NCBI RefSeq assembly: GCF_902806685.2
Contig: NC_048557.2
Coordinates: 2,162,654 to 2,226,653 of the forward strand
DNA length: 64,000 nt
Source of the DNA: Maniola hyperantus
Taxonomy: Eukaryota > Arthropoda > Insecta > Lepidoptera > Nymphalidae
Direction of reading: 5' to 3'
The notes under the pieces are model-generated. The model searched no databases. It was not told the DNA's origin and was given only the letters and a program-made list of their open reading frames with translations. Shown in pieces: positions 44,033-54,309 of this stretch. The position numbers and the translations under genes are program-made. Within the stretch, counting starts at the first letter, position 1. The number at the start of each line of letters is the position of its first letter.

Positions 44033-44160
44033 TATTTTTATTGGTTCAAGTTTGTAGATAAACATTCGCATTGTCAGCTCACCTCGCGCTGAAGAACAGT
44101 GTTTATGTCGGAAACTTATTTTCTTGTTCTCGCTTGTTAGATCCCACTTTATGTAAACCT
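44033..44160 (-). repeat. Dispersed repeat, inverted copy of 32920-33054
   Basis: ATTGGTTCAAGTTTGTAGAT, CAGCTCACCTCGCGCTGAAG and AGATCCCACTTTATGTAAAC. It ends exactly where M3 begins. Confidence 0.8.
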
Positions 44161-44365
44161 GCGGGGTGATTACGTAAAAAGTTGCAGTAGCGAGAGCAAC
44201 GCGACATTAGTAGCAATCCGACAGTTCATTTGCTGTCTCTCTTCCTCTTCTTCTTATTTGGCTTTGTGGCTATTGCCGTCTCTCTCTAGCCGGACGTTTG
44301 ACAGCAATGATCGCGAGATTTAAACGCCTGTCGCAAGCCTGTCGCGAGATACGTAATCGCCCCGC
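44161..44365. mobile_element. M3 MITE, second copy
   Basis: GCGGGGTGATTACGTA at 44161-44176 and TACGTAATCGCCCCGC at 44350-44365 (one mismatch). Interior as at 12567-12764. Confidence 0.85.
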
Positions 44366-44367
44366 GG

Positions 44368-44412
44368 TGCTCTGTAGTGAATCGGCGATGGGTTGATCAT
44401 GATGATGATAAT
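44368..44412 (+). mobile_element. SINE-A 3' tip
   Basis: GCTCTGTAGTGAATCGGCGA and GGTTGATCATGATGATGATA, directly after M3. Confidence 0.65.
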
Positions 44413-44654
44413 ATTAATAAATGTCTGCTTTTAGCATCTATAAACTACATGTGCATATCAAAAGAACAGTGGGTTGCGGACGTACAAACATAACATCGTG
44501 GCGTGTGTATTAATGACTATGGCATTCCGCGCGCGTCTAGGTCGCTTTATAGAGACACGGGAATGCAAGTATTTGGGCCACTGCGACTGATATAGGCGCC
44601 ACACTCAAAATCATTCCTCGCACCGATGATTTCCCTTTAGAAAATAACTTTTTA

Positions 44655-44870
44655 CTAGGTTCGGCTCGTGAATTTGTCCGCGTGAATCACTTTTTATATC
44701 TGGGATAAAATACATGTAGCCTAGATTACTCGCATGATGATCAAAATCGGTTGGACCATTAAAAGTTTAACCCGGACCGAAACAGCCTATTAAAATATAT
44801 AAGAAGCATTCAAATTGGCCCAGTAGTTTTTCAGGAAAATAAAATGATGTGATTTTTGTATAGTAGTGGT
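44655..44870 (-). mobile_element. Hel-E-like, strongly diverged
   Basis: GGCTCGTGAATTTGTCCGCG, GGGATAAAATACATGTAGCC and GATGATCAAAATCGGTTGGA in the family's order. Ends unclear. Confidence 0.4.
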
Positions 44871-45188
44871 AGTTTTTTATTATTTTTACGGAGTTTAGTT
44901 TACGGAGCTAGAAAGATTTTTTTTAAATCACGTTTTTTATTAGTCTTTAAAATAATTAAATACTAACGTCACGCTGTACGGTGTTTCCTTCGCCGTTAAA
45001 GCAAGTGATAGGTATTTAATTGCTTGATACGCACATATTAATAATTCCGAAAAGTTAGAAACATGCCGAGATGAACTTTGTCCCAATTAATTCAAATTAA
45101 TTCAATAAATTTTATTGACAAATATTGCGTTAAGCGGCTTTTACGCAGGCCTGTGAGAGTATTGTACAGTATGTGTTTCAGGATAACA

Positions 45189-45268
45189 GGGGCGCGGGTG
45201 TGGGGCGGGTGTGGGGAGGGGTGGGGTGGCTGGAGACTGCAACTGATTGCCCCCAGCTCTATAAATAG
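45189..45268 (+). promoter_or_regulatory. G-rich tract plus TATA-like box
   Basis: G-runs at 45189-45230 (for example GGGGCGGGTGTGGGGAGGGG across 45203-45221) are followed by TATAAATA at 45260. Such a layout could be a promoter or a quadruplex element. No exon with support follows on the plus strand, so this is tentative. Confidence 0.35.
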
Positions 45269-45401
45269 CCAGCCTAGATCCGCTGCAGGCGCCTGATAAC
45301 GCGCCGCTTCCATCCGCGCTCCCACACTTAGTACGTGGACTTCATCGTTACACCAAATAGGTAGTTTCTATTAAATAATGATTAGCAACACCTCAACACT
45401 A

Positions 45402-45612
45402 GACTCTACTGATTTCTCTTCGTCCGTGAGATTTAGTTTTTGTTAAATCCCAGGGAAAGTAAGTATATGTCAATCTCCAGGTATTCAACTATAGATGGGT
45501 ACTAATGCAAAAAAATCACGTCGAACCAATGATCCGTTGCGACGTGATTAAATGACAAACCAACAAACCAATAAATCAACAAACAAACACACTTTCGCAT
45601 TTATAATATGGA
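45402..45612 (-). mobile_element. Hel-E copy
   Basis: TTCTCTTCGTCCGTGAGATT to AACAAACACACTTTCGCATT. The CTAG end is replaced. Confidence 0.65.
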
Positions 45613-45627
45613 AAGTAATATTGGTCG

Positions 45628-45716
45628 TTTCGCATCGAAACGCAATGCAACGCATCGCATCGCAACGCACCGCATCGCATCGCAACGTAACGCATCACAA
45701 CGCAACGCCTCGCAAC
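45628..45716. repeat. Pentanucleotide (GCAAC/GCATC)n array
   Basis: About 18 units of CGCAA, CGCAT and variants in a row. An unusual 5-bp microsatellite with CpG in most units. Confidence 0.85.
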
Positions 45717-46089
45717 GTTGGCTCATAATTCTAACGGGATCGAAAATATTACTGTAGGTAATTTCAAGGAGCTGTTCAGTTTTTTTTCAGTCTTGACTTT
45801 TTCAGTCGTTTCCGTTGTTCCCTGATAATCATCTGGTGCTTTAGTAGTCGCGGGTCTCATTTTATAATGATCGTCATGATTTATTGGCCAACTTATCGCG
45901 CTGCCTGCGGGGGGCAAACTAATTAATTTATTCCAGTAAGTAAATCATGACCATGAGCCAGAGCTATAATGAGACAAGGGATGTGAAGGCAATACCGACA
46001 TCATGTTAGCGGAGGAGCCTCAGAAAATACTTCGCTAAATCAATTAGGTATCTTCTTCTTGAATAATTACCGCAACGTCTTTATTAATT
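45717..46089. other. First LRR intron, no recognised feature
   Basis: No supported element. Confidence 0.35.
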
Positions 46090-46303
46090 ACTAGCTTATG
46101 CTCGCGACTTCGTCCGCGTGGACTACACAAATTTCAAACCCATATTTCACCCCCTTAGGGGTTGAATTTTCAAAAATCCTTTTTTAGCGGATGCCTACGT
46201 CATAAAAGCTATCTGCATGCCAAATTTCAGCCCGATCCGTCTAGTAGTTTGAGCTGTGCGTTGATAGATCAGTCAGTCACCTTTTACTTTTATATATTTA
46301 GAT
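46090..46303 (-). mobile_element. Hel-D copy, complete ends
   Basis: TACTAGCTTATGCTCGCGAC to TTTTATATATTTAGAT. On the minus strand A|TCTAAATATA ... GCTAG|T. Confidence 0.8.
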
Positions 46304-46542
46304 TATTTTTCTCTGCGGATAATCCAATCATTGTTTTGATTTTGTTAGTAAGTACTTGTACGTTACTCATATTACTTAATATAAAATTCGAATTTCACGA
46401 CCTATCTGTTTAACCAATTATGAAGAAATTTGGTACAGAGATAGCTTACATCCCGGGGATGGGCATACCTGAGCTAATTTTTTACGTGTTCAAAAATTTC
46501 CTTGTATTACCTACAATTTTTAGAAGACCTTCTTTCAAAAGT

Positions 46543-46740
46543 GAGCCTCAATAGCTCAACGGTTAAATGCGTGGACTGATAAACCCTACAACGCGCAACG
46601 TGGTGAACGACGAATTGGTCGACGGTTCAAACCCCGCCCGTTGCACTATTGTCGTACCTACTCCTACCACAAGCTTGACGCTGTTGGAGAGGAAAGGGGA
46701 ATATTTGTCATTTAACATGCCTAATATTCTTTTTTTTAAA
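46543..46740 (+). mobile_element. SINE-C copy with insertion in the head
   Basis: GCCTCAATAGCTCAACGGTT, then about 45 extra bases (ACGCGCAACGTGGTGAACGA) before GGTCGACGGTTCAAACCCCG. Its A-rich tail abuts rep-F at 46737. Confidence 0.8.
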
Positions 46741-47174
46741 AACCGGCCAAGTGCGAGTCAGGCTCGCGCAATAAGGGTTCCGTACTACAGTCGTATTTTT
46801 TCGAAATTTTGCAGGATAATTCAAAAACTATGACACATAAAAATAAATAAAAATCTGTTTTAGAATGCACAGGTGAAGACCTTTCATATGATACCCCACT
46901 TGATATAGTTATCTCACTTCGAAAGTTGAAAATACTAATCATTAGTTCATGACCACAATTAAATTTTTTTTTGTGTGATCTAACCCTAAATTCACGGTTT
47001 TCAGATTTTTCCCCAAATGTCAGCTATAAGATCTACCTACCTGCCAAATTTCATGATTCTAGGTCAACGGGAAGTACCCTGTAGGTTTCTTGACAGACAG
47101 ACAGACAGACAGACAGACAACAAAGTGATCCTATAAGGGTTCCGTTTTTCCTTTTGAGGTACGGAACCCTAAAA
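46737..47174 (-). mobile_element. rep-F copy, full length
   Basis: AAACCGGCCAAGTGCGAGTC to GGTACGGAACCCTAAAAAG, with (GACA)n at 47093-47119. It is the most complete reverse-oriented rep-F. Confidence 0.85.
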
Positions 47175-47489
47175 AGTAGTCAAATCTTTAATCCTAAATA
47201 TTTAATCATCATCCCTGTTTAGAAAATAAATATCTGCCGACCCTACTTAGCGTGACGTGGGATGAAAAATGCTGGGCATTCTTTGTGTTGATTAAACCAC
47301 GTCAGCGCTTGACGTGACCTTCCCTCCACCTCCCGCCGCCTGCCAGCGCGACAGCCTTCCCCATCAATCACCTCCGACAGCCCATCGACACGTTGCAGAT
47401 AAGCACCAGATGCTTTTCCAGCTCCAGATGAGTAGAATTGTGTCTAATTTTGAGCTGTTTTACAAGAAGTACAGTAGCCGGCAAAAAAT

Positions 47490-47690
47490 ATTGTACATCG
47501 ACCTTAGAGCTTTCGCCTTCGTAGAGTCTGACTGATTCGTAGAGCGTTGTCTTTGTCACTCTTACCTATGTGACGTTTCGTCGGTCTCAGCGACAGAGAC
47601 AACGCTCTACGAAACTGCTATCTCTTTCTAAAGGTCGATGTAAAATATTTCCTGCCAGGTACTGTAGGTTAGTTTCTTACGTAGTCTTCA
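47490..47690. mobile_element. M2 MITE
   Basis: ATTGTACATCGACCTTAG..., TCGTAGAGCGTTGTCTTTGT, CAGAGACAACGCTCTACGAA and AAGGTCGATGTAAAATATTT give a symmetrical element with both ends recognisable. Confidence 0.75.
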
Positions 47691-47737
47691 TTGCTGAAGG
47701 TAATTTGGATACAGTAAGTACTCCTTTCCGCATTGGG

Positions 47738-47844
47738 GTCTGCCAATCTTGGGCCAACGGGCATACTATGGCCTAAGCCCTTCTCACTCTGAGAGGAGAC
47801 CCGGCTCAGTAGTGGGCCGGTAATGCGTTGATCATGATGATGAA
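47738..47844 (+). mobile_element. SINE-A 3' part, rearranged
   Basis: TGGCCTAAGCCCTTCTCACT, GAGAGGAGACCCGGCTCAGT and GTTGATCATGATGATGAAG. Confidence 0.65.
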
Positions 47845-48210
47845 GTACTCCTTTCATATAGCATAGAGTAGGTACGTTTTTGATTCTAGTCCGTTATCAT
47901 CTCAGATAACACCTACCGAGTAGTGAAGCGAGACAGTAAAATGTCACTCGGCCGAGACAGTCTTGTGGCTGAGAAATTGCGGCGAAATTGCACTCGTTAA
48001 AGTGTTTATACCAACCGAGTACCGGTACTCGGCCGAGGACACTGACTCGCCGCACTGTACTCGGTAGGTGTAATCTGCCCATAACATTTGGTAGTCAAAG
48101 GTCACCTATCAGCTATCGACTTGGGGCAACGGTGCGTGACTTAACACGTTTGAATCAGTCGGACTCAACGCAATCATCACCCTCAGTTTTAATAGTAAGC
48201 TGTCATTAAT
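47845..48210. other. First LRR intron, inverted CGGCCGAG motifs
   Basis: CACCTACCGAGTAGTG (about 47910) and CACTGTACTCGGTAGGTG (about 48053) form an inverted pair around CTCGGCCGAG repeats at about 47948 and 48030, a probable degraded MITE of 160 bp. Confidence 0.5.
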
Positions 48211-48386
48211 TTTTTTTTTTTTTATAAGAATATTAGCCATATTAAATGACTAATATTCCCCTTTCCTCTCCAATTAAGCATCAGGCTTGTGCTAGGAGTA
48301 GGTACGACAATAGTGCAACGGGCGGGATTTGAACCGTCGACCTTTCGATTTTCAGTCCACTCCTATACCGGTTGAGCTATTGAGGC
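48211..48386 (-). mobile_element. SINE-C copy, full length
   Basis: A-rich tail (as T-run) at 48211-48223, GGGATTTGAACCGTCGACC, and head complement ACCGGTTGAGCTATTGAGGC. Confidence 0.85.
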
Positions 48387-48487
48387 TCTAAAAGCTCTCT
48401 AAAATTGTGGAGAAGAAACCGTGTAAAGTAGTACTCCTACGTTGTTTATTAAGTTTAAATAAGTCAGTGTTGTTATCTTCAAATATA

Positions 48488-48615
48488 GTACAGTACGCGA
48501 CCTTTAGGGAGATAGCAGATTTGTAGAACGTTGTCCCTGTCGTTGAGATCGACAAAACGTCATATAGGCATGAGACAACGCTCTACAAAGCCGAAATGTC
48601 ACTAAAGGCCGACAC
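48488..48615. mobile_element. M2 MITE, partial
   Basis: ACAGTACGCGACCTTTAGGG, TTTGTAGAACGTTGTCCCTG, and GAGACAACGCTCTACAAAGC. One end is complete. Confidence 0.65.
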
Positions 48616-49212
48616 TAAAAGTATTCAAATCACCACAAATACTGACCAAACTCTAGATGCCAAGAGAACGTAATAAATCTTCTTGAGAGTTGAGACACAT
48701 ACTTACTTCGATATTCAATTAACGAGATCTATCAACCTCTGTGATCGATTGATTGATGCGCATTTTGCAATGTCGATAACGAAAAATGTAGAGCGCGTTG
48801 ATGTCTTTTCTATTGGTTTTTTTGCATTCATCAGAGACTAAAGATGGGCGTTATTGGCTATTTACGGCAACGGTTAATCAACAGTTACTTAGTTTCAATA
48901 CCGATATTGTTAACCGTTGCCGAATATCGGTATCAGAGTTGTGTTTCAACTAATTTAATATGCGCCACGCGCAGCGGTTTCCGTAGTAGTAACAAAGCTA
49001 GCTGCCGTATCAATACCGTCTGTATAGCTAGCGCGCGCATATTCACTAAAATAAAACCAATTTTACTTTCATGAATATCGTGAAATAATCACAACCTTAA
49101 GTTCATAGCAGTAAAGTTTAATTTGATCATTGACATAGGTCAAACTATAGTGGACGCCTGCACGAATAGTTTGCCACAGTCCAGTTAACCAAAAACATTT
49201 CATAAAGATTGA

Positions 49213-49343
49213 TAAACCAAAGAGGACCTTATCTCTATTACTCTAAGGCTAACTGTATTTAGAATGATAGATCAAAGTGTAATGGACAAGTACTTGTACA
49301 GTTAAGCCTTAGCGTAATAGAGATAAGATCGGCTTTGGTTTAC
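49213..49343. repeat. Foldback with arms of about 48 bp
   Basis: CCTTATCTCTATTACTCTAAGG and GCTAACTGTA in the left arm pair with TACAGTTAAGC and CCTTAGCGTAATAGAGATAAG in the right. A looser outer pair (CGTTATTGGCTATTTACGGC near 48850 and GGTAGCCAATAACCGC near 49365) suggests a larger element of about 535 bp. Confidence 0.65.
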
Positions 49344-49380
49344 CAAGTTCTTAGTTACTAAGCCGGTAGCCAATAACCGC

Positions 49381-50425
49381 TCCTTCTCAGCTTTCAGTGA
49401 AAGAAAGAAAGAGAAGGCATAATTATTGCGTTTCTAGTTACCCAAAAACCAAACAATGCATTGTCGGTTGCCAGTTGGCAGTGTTGCGTTGTCAGGTGGT
49501 TCGTCATAGATGATAACTGAAAACCGTTGCTAGCTACGACAATAACGCTATGGTACGCTATAGGCACGGCAGCGGTTTTCAGTTAAGTTAAGCTATAGCG
49601 GACACATGTCTATCAGAGACCAATTAGATGCGCAGTTTATTACGTTGACGGACAGCCATGTGTTTTTACTTTTATATGGCGAATAGTGAAATGTATTTTA
49701 AAGAGTGTTTAACTTAAGTGACTGCTTCTGACATAATATGTAATACCAATTTAATAAGGAAGCGAAATGAAGCGAAGGGTTTCGTGCGTGTCGTCTAAGG
49801 GAAAGAGGTTGCGATCCGCGCTCTGGGGCCTACCTGGTTCAAAGGTTGATCATCGCCATTCAGCGTGGCAATAGTGCCAGCTTAATGGGCACCTTTGGCC
49901 CAGGGGCAACCAGGGGCGGACTTTTTGACGACGTTTAATTTTAAGTTGGTAAGGTTTATTTAAGTTTGTATGTTTTATTTTAATATTTATAAGTACTTTT
50001 CATTTAACATTCATATGTTAGGTAAATTGGTATTACTTATGCGTATGGTAAAGATGTCTAAAATTAAACAATAAACACTAAAGCCATAAAGATAAAGAAA
50101 CGTTTTGCATTGAGCTTTGTGTGGACATAACTCTTAAGTGCATGTTTAGTAAAGCCTGGCATTACCTACTTAGTAATTGCGTAAACCTGTAATTGCCTAT
50201 ACAAGAGCAGAGACGGATTGTTTTAGGACGTAGGTAATAGGTATCTAGTACACGCTTACGTGAAGTTAGAGTGAGGAGGTGAACCGGTATTGTACGCAGG
50301 AATGTACTCATACATAATATATCTTTCGCAGATAGCTAGGTGTATGTATTGTGTATGTTTTGCGGCCTCTACTGGTAATGCTGGCGCGTAGATTGGACTT
50401 TTACAGGCAATACAAATCACTACCC
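49381..50425. other. First LRR intron, no recognised feature
   Basis: GAAAGAAAGAAAGAGAAGG microsatellite near 49398. Otherwise unassigned. Confidence 0.35.
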
Positions 50426-50641
50426 ATATTATAAATGCGAAAGTATGTTTGTTTGTTGGTTTGTCCTTCAATCACGTCGCAACGGAGCAACGGATCGACG
50501 TGATTTTTTTCATGGGTATAGTACAAGACGGAGAAAGACAAGCTACTTTTTATTTTGTTATCCCGGAAAATCAAAGAGTTCCCGCGGGATTTTAAAAAGC
50601 CTAAAACCACGCGTAAGAACTCTCGGCCACCAGCTAGTATA
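50426..50641 (+). mobile_element. Hel-E copy, CTAG end intact
   Basis: ATATTATAAATGCGAAAGTA to CTCGGCCACCAGCTAG followed by T. The terminal hairpin is mutated (GCGTAAGAACTCTCGG). Confidence 0.7.
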
Positions 50642-51127
50642 CAGCACAAAAGTAATGTACCTACCTATAGTAAGAAAGAAACAAAAAAGAAACAAAACAC
50701 ATTTATTTACCAAACTAGGCCACACATCACATCTTATAACTTTAAGAGCTAGTTATTCCGGCGCTTCTTCCACTTGAGCATAAGCCCAACGCGCTTCAAG
50801 CAAAAGAAGCGCCGGAACAAACTGTCATGTGTGGCACAACACGAAAAAGGGTCCCAGCTCAGCATTATGCTGTATGCCTTGTTGCACAAGAACATACAGC
50901 GCTGATTTTCCGCTGGTACCCTGAACCAGGTGACGCCGCGGAAACAAACTAACAATAACTACTAACAGTAATTCTACAATACTCATTATACGTGAGGGGT
51001 ACTTATTGACTGCACAAAGAAGAAAGTGCATAATATGAGCATAATACGTATAATTGCGACCTACCCTAGCTAAAGTTAGAGCAGGCCCTCGAGCCTTACA
51101 GGTTTCTGATAGATAAGGAAAACTCAC

Positions 51128-51288
51128 ACGGTCTGCAATCGTTCGTGCAGCGGTGGCAGTTCCTGCAGGTGCGCGGCGCGGCACGTGAGGCGCGCGGCCG
51201 CCTCGGCGCAGGCGCAGCGCGCGCCGGCCGGGCACGCGGCCGCCGCGCACGCCGCCAGCACCACCAGCAGCGCCAGCGCCGCCGCCAT
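51128..51288 (-). CDS. LRR protein gene, exon 1 (signal peptide and LRRNT)
   Basis: This exon encodes the first 53 residues of a secreted or membrane protein with extracellular leucine-rich repeats. MAAALALLVVLAACAAAA is a signal peptide. It is followed by CPAGARCAC and C36, a CX5CXCX8C cysteine cluster of the LRRNT type that caps LRR domains, then LQELPPLHERLQT leading into the first repeat. The ATG at 51288 is chosen because an in-frame TGA lies two codons upstream. The donor at 51127 is GTGAGTTTT. Joined to exons 2-5 the frame gives 192 residues with six repeats and no stop. Exon 1 is very GC-rich and lies in a CpG-rich patch to about 51400, a likely 5' end. Introns within the window are 21.1, 2.1, 13.8 and 3.0 kb. 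I cannot assign an orthologue: the transmembrane, LRRCT or receptor part lies outside. Confidence 0.87.
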
Positions 51289-51423
51289 GCCTCACCTGGC
51301 GCGCCGCGCCCGCGACGCCCGCACGCCGCGCGCGTGCCCAGCACTCGCAACTCCCATCCTCACTACACTCACTATACTCTCACTGGTTCTCACTTATCAA
51401 CTCGAATATACTCACGCTAATTT

Positions 51424-51637
51424 TTAGGGTTCTTTAGGGTTCCGTACCCGGACGTATTACTAAGCCTCCAATGCCCGTCCGTCCGTCTATCTGTCAGCGG
51501 GCTGTACCTACCTATCTCGTGAATATACCTAGGCAGAGAGTTGAAATTTTCAGTAAATGTGTATTCTATTGCCGCTATAACAACAAATCAAAATAACAAA
51601 AATATCAAAATGGCCACACGGAACTTTATTGAAGGTT
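51424..51637 (+). mobile_element. rep-G copy
   Basis: GGGTTCCGTACCCGGACG, GTCCGTCCGTCTATCTGTCA, TTGAAATTTTCAGTAAATGT and CTATTGCCGCTATAACAACA. The second copy is at 60990-61617. Confidence 0.7.
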
Positions 51638-51742
51638 TTTTAATTCCGTAACAAGTTAGCCCTTGACTGCGATCTCAACTGGTGATAAAATATGATGACG
51701 CAGTCTAAGATAGAAGCGGGCTAACATGGAAAGGGTATGGCT
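51637..51742 (-). mobile_element. SINE-B fragment
   Basis: TAACAAGTTAGCCCTTGACT, GCAGTCTAAGATAGAAGCGG and TGGAAAGGGTATGG. Confidence 0.65.
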
Positions 51743-51890
51743 GTTCAGAGAGGGGGGTATTTCCAGAAAAAAAGGAATCGTATAATATAGGATCACTTCG
51801 TTGGTTCTCTGTCATCTTTAAGACCTTTAAGATCTGTAAACTAACCCAAATTCGCAATAAAGAGAATTGAATTGCATTGAATCTTTCTAC

Positions 51891-52163
51891 CGTGATAGCC
51901 TTGTGGTTAAGATGTCCGCCTCCTATTGGGGACGTTGGGGATCGATCCCGGGCACGCACCTTTAGCTTTTTGGAGTTAGGTACATGCGTTTTAATTAAAT
52001 GTCACTTGCATTAATGGTGAAGGAAAACATCGTGAGGAAACATGTATGCCGAAGAGTTCTCCATAATGCTCTCATGGGAGTGTGAAGGACTATGGTCAGA
52101 CCCTTATTATTCAGAAAGGAGACCCATGCTCAGTAGTGAGCCAGCGATGAGTTGATCATGATG
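51891..52163 (+). mobile_element. SINE-A copy, full length
   Basis: CGTGATAGCCTTGTGGTTAA head, GGGGATCGATCCCGGGCAC B-box region, GTGAAGGAAAACATCGTGAG, and GTTGATCATGATG end. Confidence 0.85.
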
Positions 52164-52199
52164 TCTTATAGCACAAGTAAATGGAGTAATCCGAAAACC

Positions 52200-52297
52200 G
52201 TGAATTTGTAGTTACAAAAAAAACTAAAAGTCTTAAAAAGTGTTATTTCTCGTACGGAACCCTTGGTGCGCGAGTCCGACTCGCACCTGACCGGTTT
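52200..52297 (+). mobile_element. rep-F tail
   Basis: CGAAAACCGTGAATTTGTAG, then CGTACGGAACCCTTGGTGCG and CTCGCACCTGACCGGTTTG. Confidence 0.65.
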
Positions 52298-52379
52298 GTT
52301 TGTTTATTCACTATTTCCACTCGAAGCTATGAAGTCGTATGGTTATACAGTGATGTTATTGCTTTATCGAGGAGTTTTA

Positions 52380-52620
52380 ATTCAAAACTGAACAGCTGTG
52401 AACGCAGCGCGGCGAAGGACTCGTGAGCAAGATATCGCGCGTGTGAATGCGTGGAGCACACACGTACTGGCAGAGCGACGTCGCGGCGCAAACTGGCGGC
52501 GAGGACTGCCGACTGGTGTGTCCGGCGTGGGCTGACGGCTGGCTCGGAGCCGGCGGGCTGGGCGGCGCAGGCCGGTGCCGCGGAGTCTGGCCCTTCGCTC
52601 TCGAACTTTTGAATAAAAGT
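52380..52620. other. CpG-rich patch upstream of the LRR gene
   Basis: GC-rich sequence with many CpG (GCAGCGCGGCG, GAGCGACGTCGCGGCGC, GCCGGTGCCGCGG), about 1.1 kb upstream of the LRR start codon. It could hold a promoter or a 5' untranslated exon, but no motif decides this. Confidence 0.35.
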
Positions 52621-52659
52621 CTTAGCTAATAAACAATCAGTACTTACTAACTTAGGTAC

Positions 52660-52980
52660 ATCATCATCATCATCATGATCAACCCATCGCCGGCTCACTA
52701 CAGAGCACGGGTCTCCTCTCAGAGTGAGAAGGGTTTTGGCCATAGTCTACCACGCTGGCCAAGTGCGGATTGGCAGACTTCACACACCTTTGAGAACATT
52801 ATGGAGAACTCTCAGCCATGCAGGTTTCCTCACGATGTTTTCCTTCAGCGTTAAAGCAAGTGATATTTTAATTACTTAAAAACGCACATAACTCCGAGAA
52901 CTTAGAGGTGCGTGCCCGGGATCGAACCCCCGACCTCCGATTGGAAGGCGGACGTCCTAACCACTAGGCTACCACAGCTT
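52660..52980 (-). mobile_element. SINE-A copy, full length
   Basis: (ATC)n at 52660-52675 and head complement GGGATCGAACCCCCGACC, CCACTAGGCTACCACAGC. Very close to 33180-33495. Confidence 0.88.
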
Positions 52981-53232
52981 CTTCACTTAGGTACACAATA
53001 AAGTTAATTTATAGCTACTTACCTAGGTCCTCCCTCGCCTTTTACTATCGGACCGCGAGGCATCGGTTATTCAAAAGTCTGCACACGCTGCTTCCCTACA
53101 TAGTCGACTTAGCTCGATTTAAATAAAATATAGCCTATAGATTTGCTTTCATCGTTCCCAATACCACGAGGGACCGACAGGAGCGAGAATGAAAGAAAGT
53201 GAGGAATTGAGAGTGCCGGCTAGAGTAGGTTA

Positions 53233-53634
53233 GTCCATGTCAACAGTGCCACGTATACGCAATGACAGGTGAAGGGAACTATGATAGTGATGAAATAGAG
53301 AGGGCTCTTCCAGTGATTGTGTCTTGGAGTCCATGTCAACAGTGCCACCTAGAAGAGTAGGTATACGCAATGACCAGCAGAGGTGTAGGGAACTATGATA
53401 GTGATGAAATAGAGAGGGCTCTTCCAGTGTGTGTGTCATGGAGTTCATGTCAACAGTGCCACCTAGAAGAGTAGGTATACGCAATGACCAGCAGAGGTGA
53501 AGGGAACTATGATAGTGATGAAATAGAGAGGGCTCTCCCAGTGATTGTGTCTTTGAGTCCATGTCAACAGTGCCACCTAGAGTAAGTATACGCAACTGTG
53601 ATACATAATGACCGCAGAGGTGAAGGGAACTATA
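53233..53634. repeat. Minisatellite, 114-bp units, about 3.5 copies
   Basis: GTCCATGTCAACAGTGCCAC or a close variant starts at 53233, 53329, 53443 and 53557. The unit is 114 bp, with a 96-bp first unit lacking CTAGAAGAGTAGG-type sequence and a partial last unit. All unit lengths are multiples of three, and the minus strand stays open through the array, with the repeated peptide EPSLFHHYHSSLHL. Confidence 0.9.
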
Positions 53635-53954
53635 AGAAAATGAAACCGTTCTCGCCAGCGCCGTTACGGTGATCGTAACGCGGAGATGATTTTTCTCACA
53701 TTTTAAGCTACGGCCACACCTGCGCGCCACGAACGCGGGAGTCGGGACGCGATGCGGGAAGGTCCATGACGTAAATCTGGACGTGCACACTGCACACCCA
53801 TGTGACTGTTGTAGTCACGCCGGCAATCGTTGCGCGGCTGACCGCTGACGTTCCCGCTTCATAGTCGCTTTGATCGCGTAGGTTTGGATGATACTCCTCG
53901 AAATTCCATCGAATAACGTATAAAAAAAAGCTACGCTTCAAACATTGTGTTTTG

Positions 53955-54309
53955 ATGATCTCCCTGCCGCAGTGGTGAGCGCTGTCAGTCTTAGTTATAT
54001 TAAGTGGGAGGTTCGGGGTTCGATACCCGGTAGGAGCAATTATTTGGTGATTCATAATGTCTAAATTATCTCTAGTCTGGTCTCGTAGGAGGCTTCTGTC
54101 GTGGCTAATTACCACCCTACCGGCAAAGCATGCCACCAAGCGATGTTTCGAAACAATGACGTGTAGCAACCGATAAGGAGTGTACACAGGGTTATGCGTT
54201 TAATAAATCCTCTTCTAGGTTAGCTTGCTTCCATTTTAGACTGCATCCATCACTTACCACCAGGTGAAATCTAGGAACGGCTAACTTGTTTCAGAATTTA
54301 ATAAAAAAA
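53955..54309 (+). mobile_element. SINE-B copy, diverged
   Basis: CTCCCTGCCGCAGTGGTGAG head, GGGGTTCGATACCCGG B-box region, and end ACGGCTAACTTGTTTCAGAA. Both ends are present. Confidence 0.8.

Noticed and set aside
50825..51350. Long minus and plus open frames overlapping LRR exon 1
   Set aside because: They are other frames of the GC-rich first exon and its flank; only the frame starting at 51288 gives a signal peptide, an LRRNT cluster and phase agreement with exon 2.
52327..52743. 138-codon minus-strand frame
   Set aside because: Its start lies in a SINE-A copy and the rest shows no motif.
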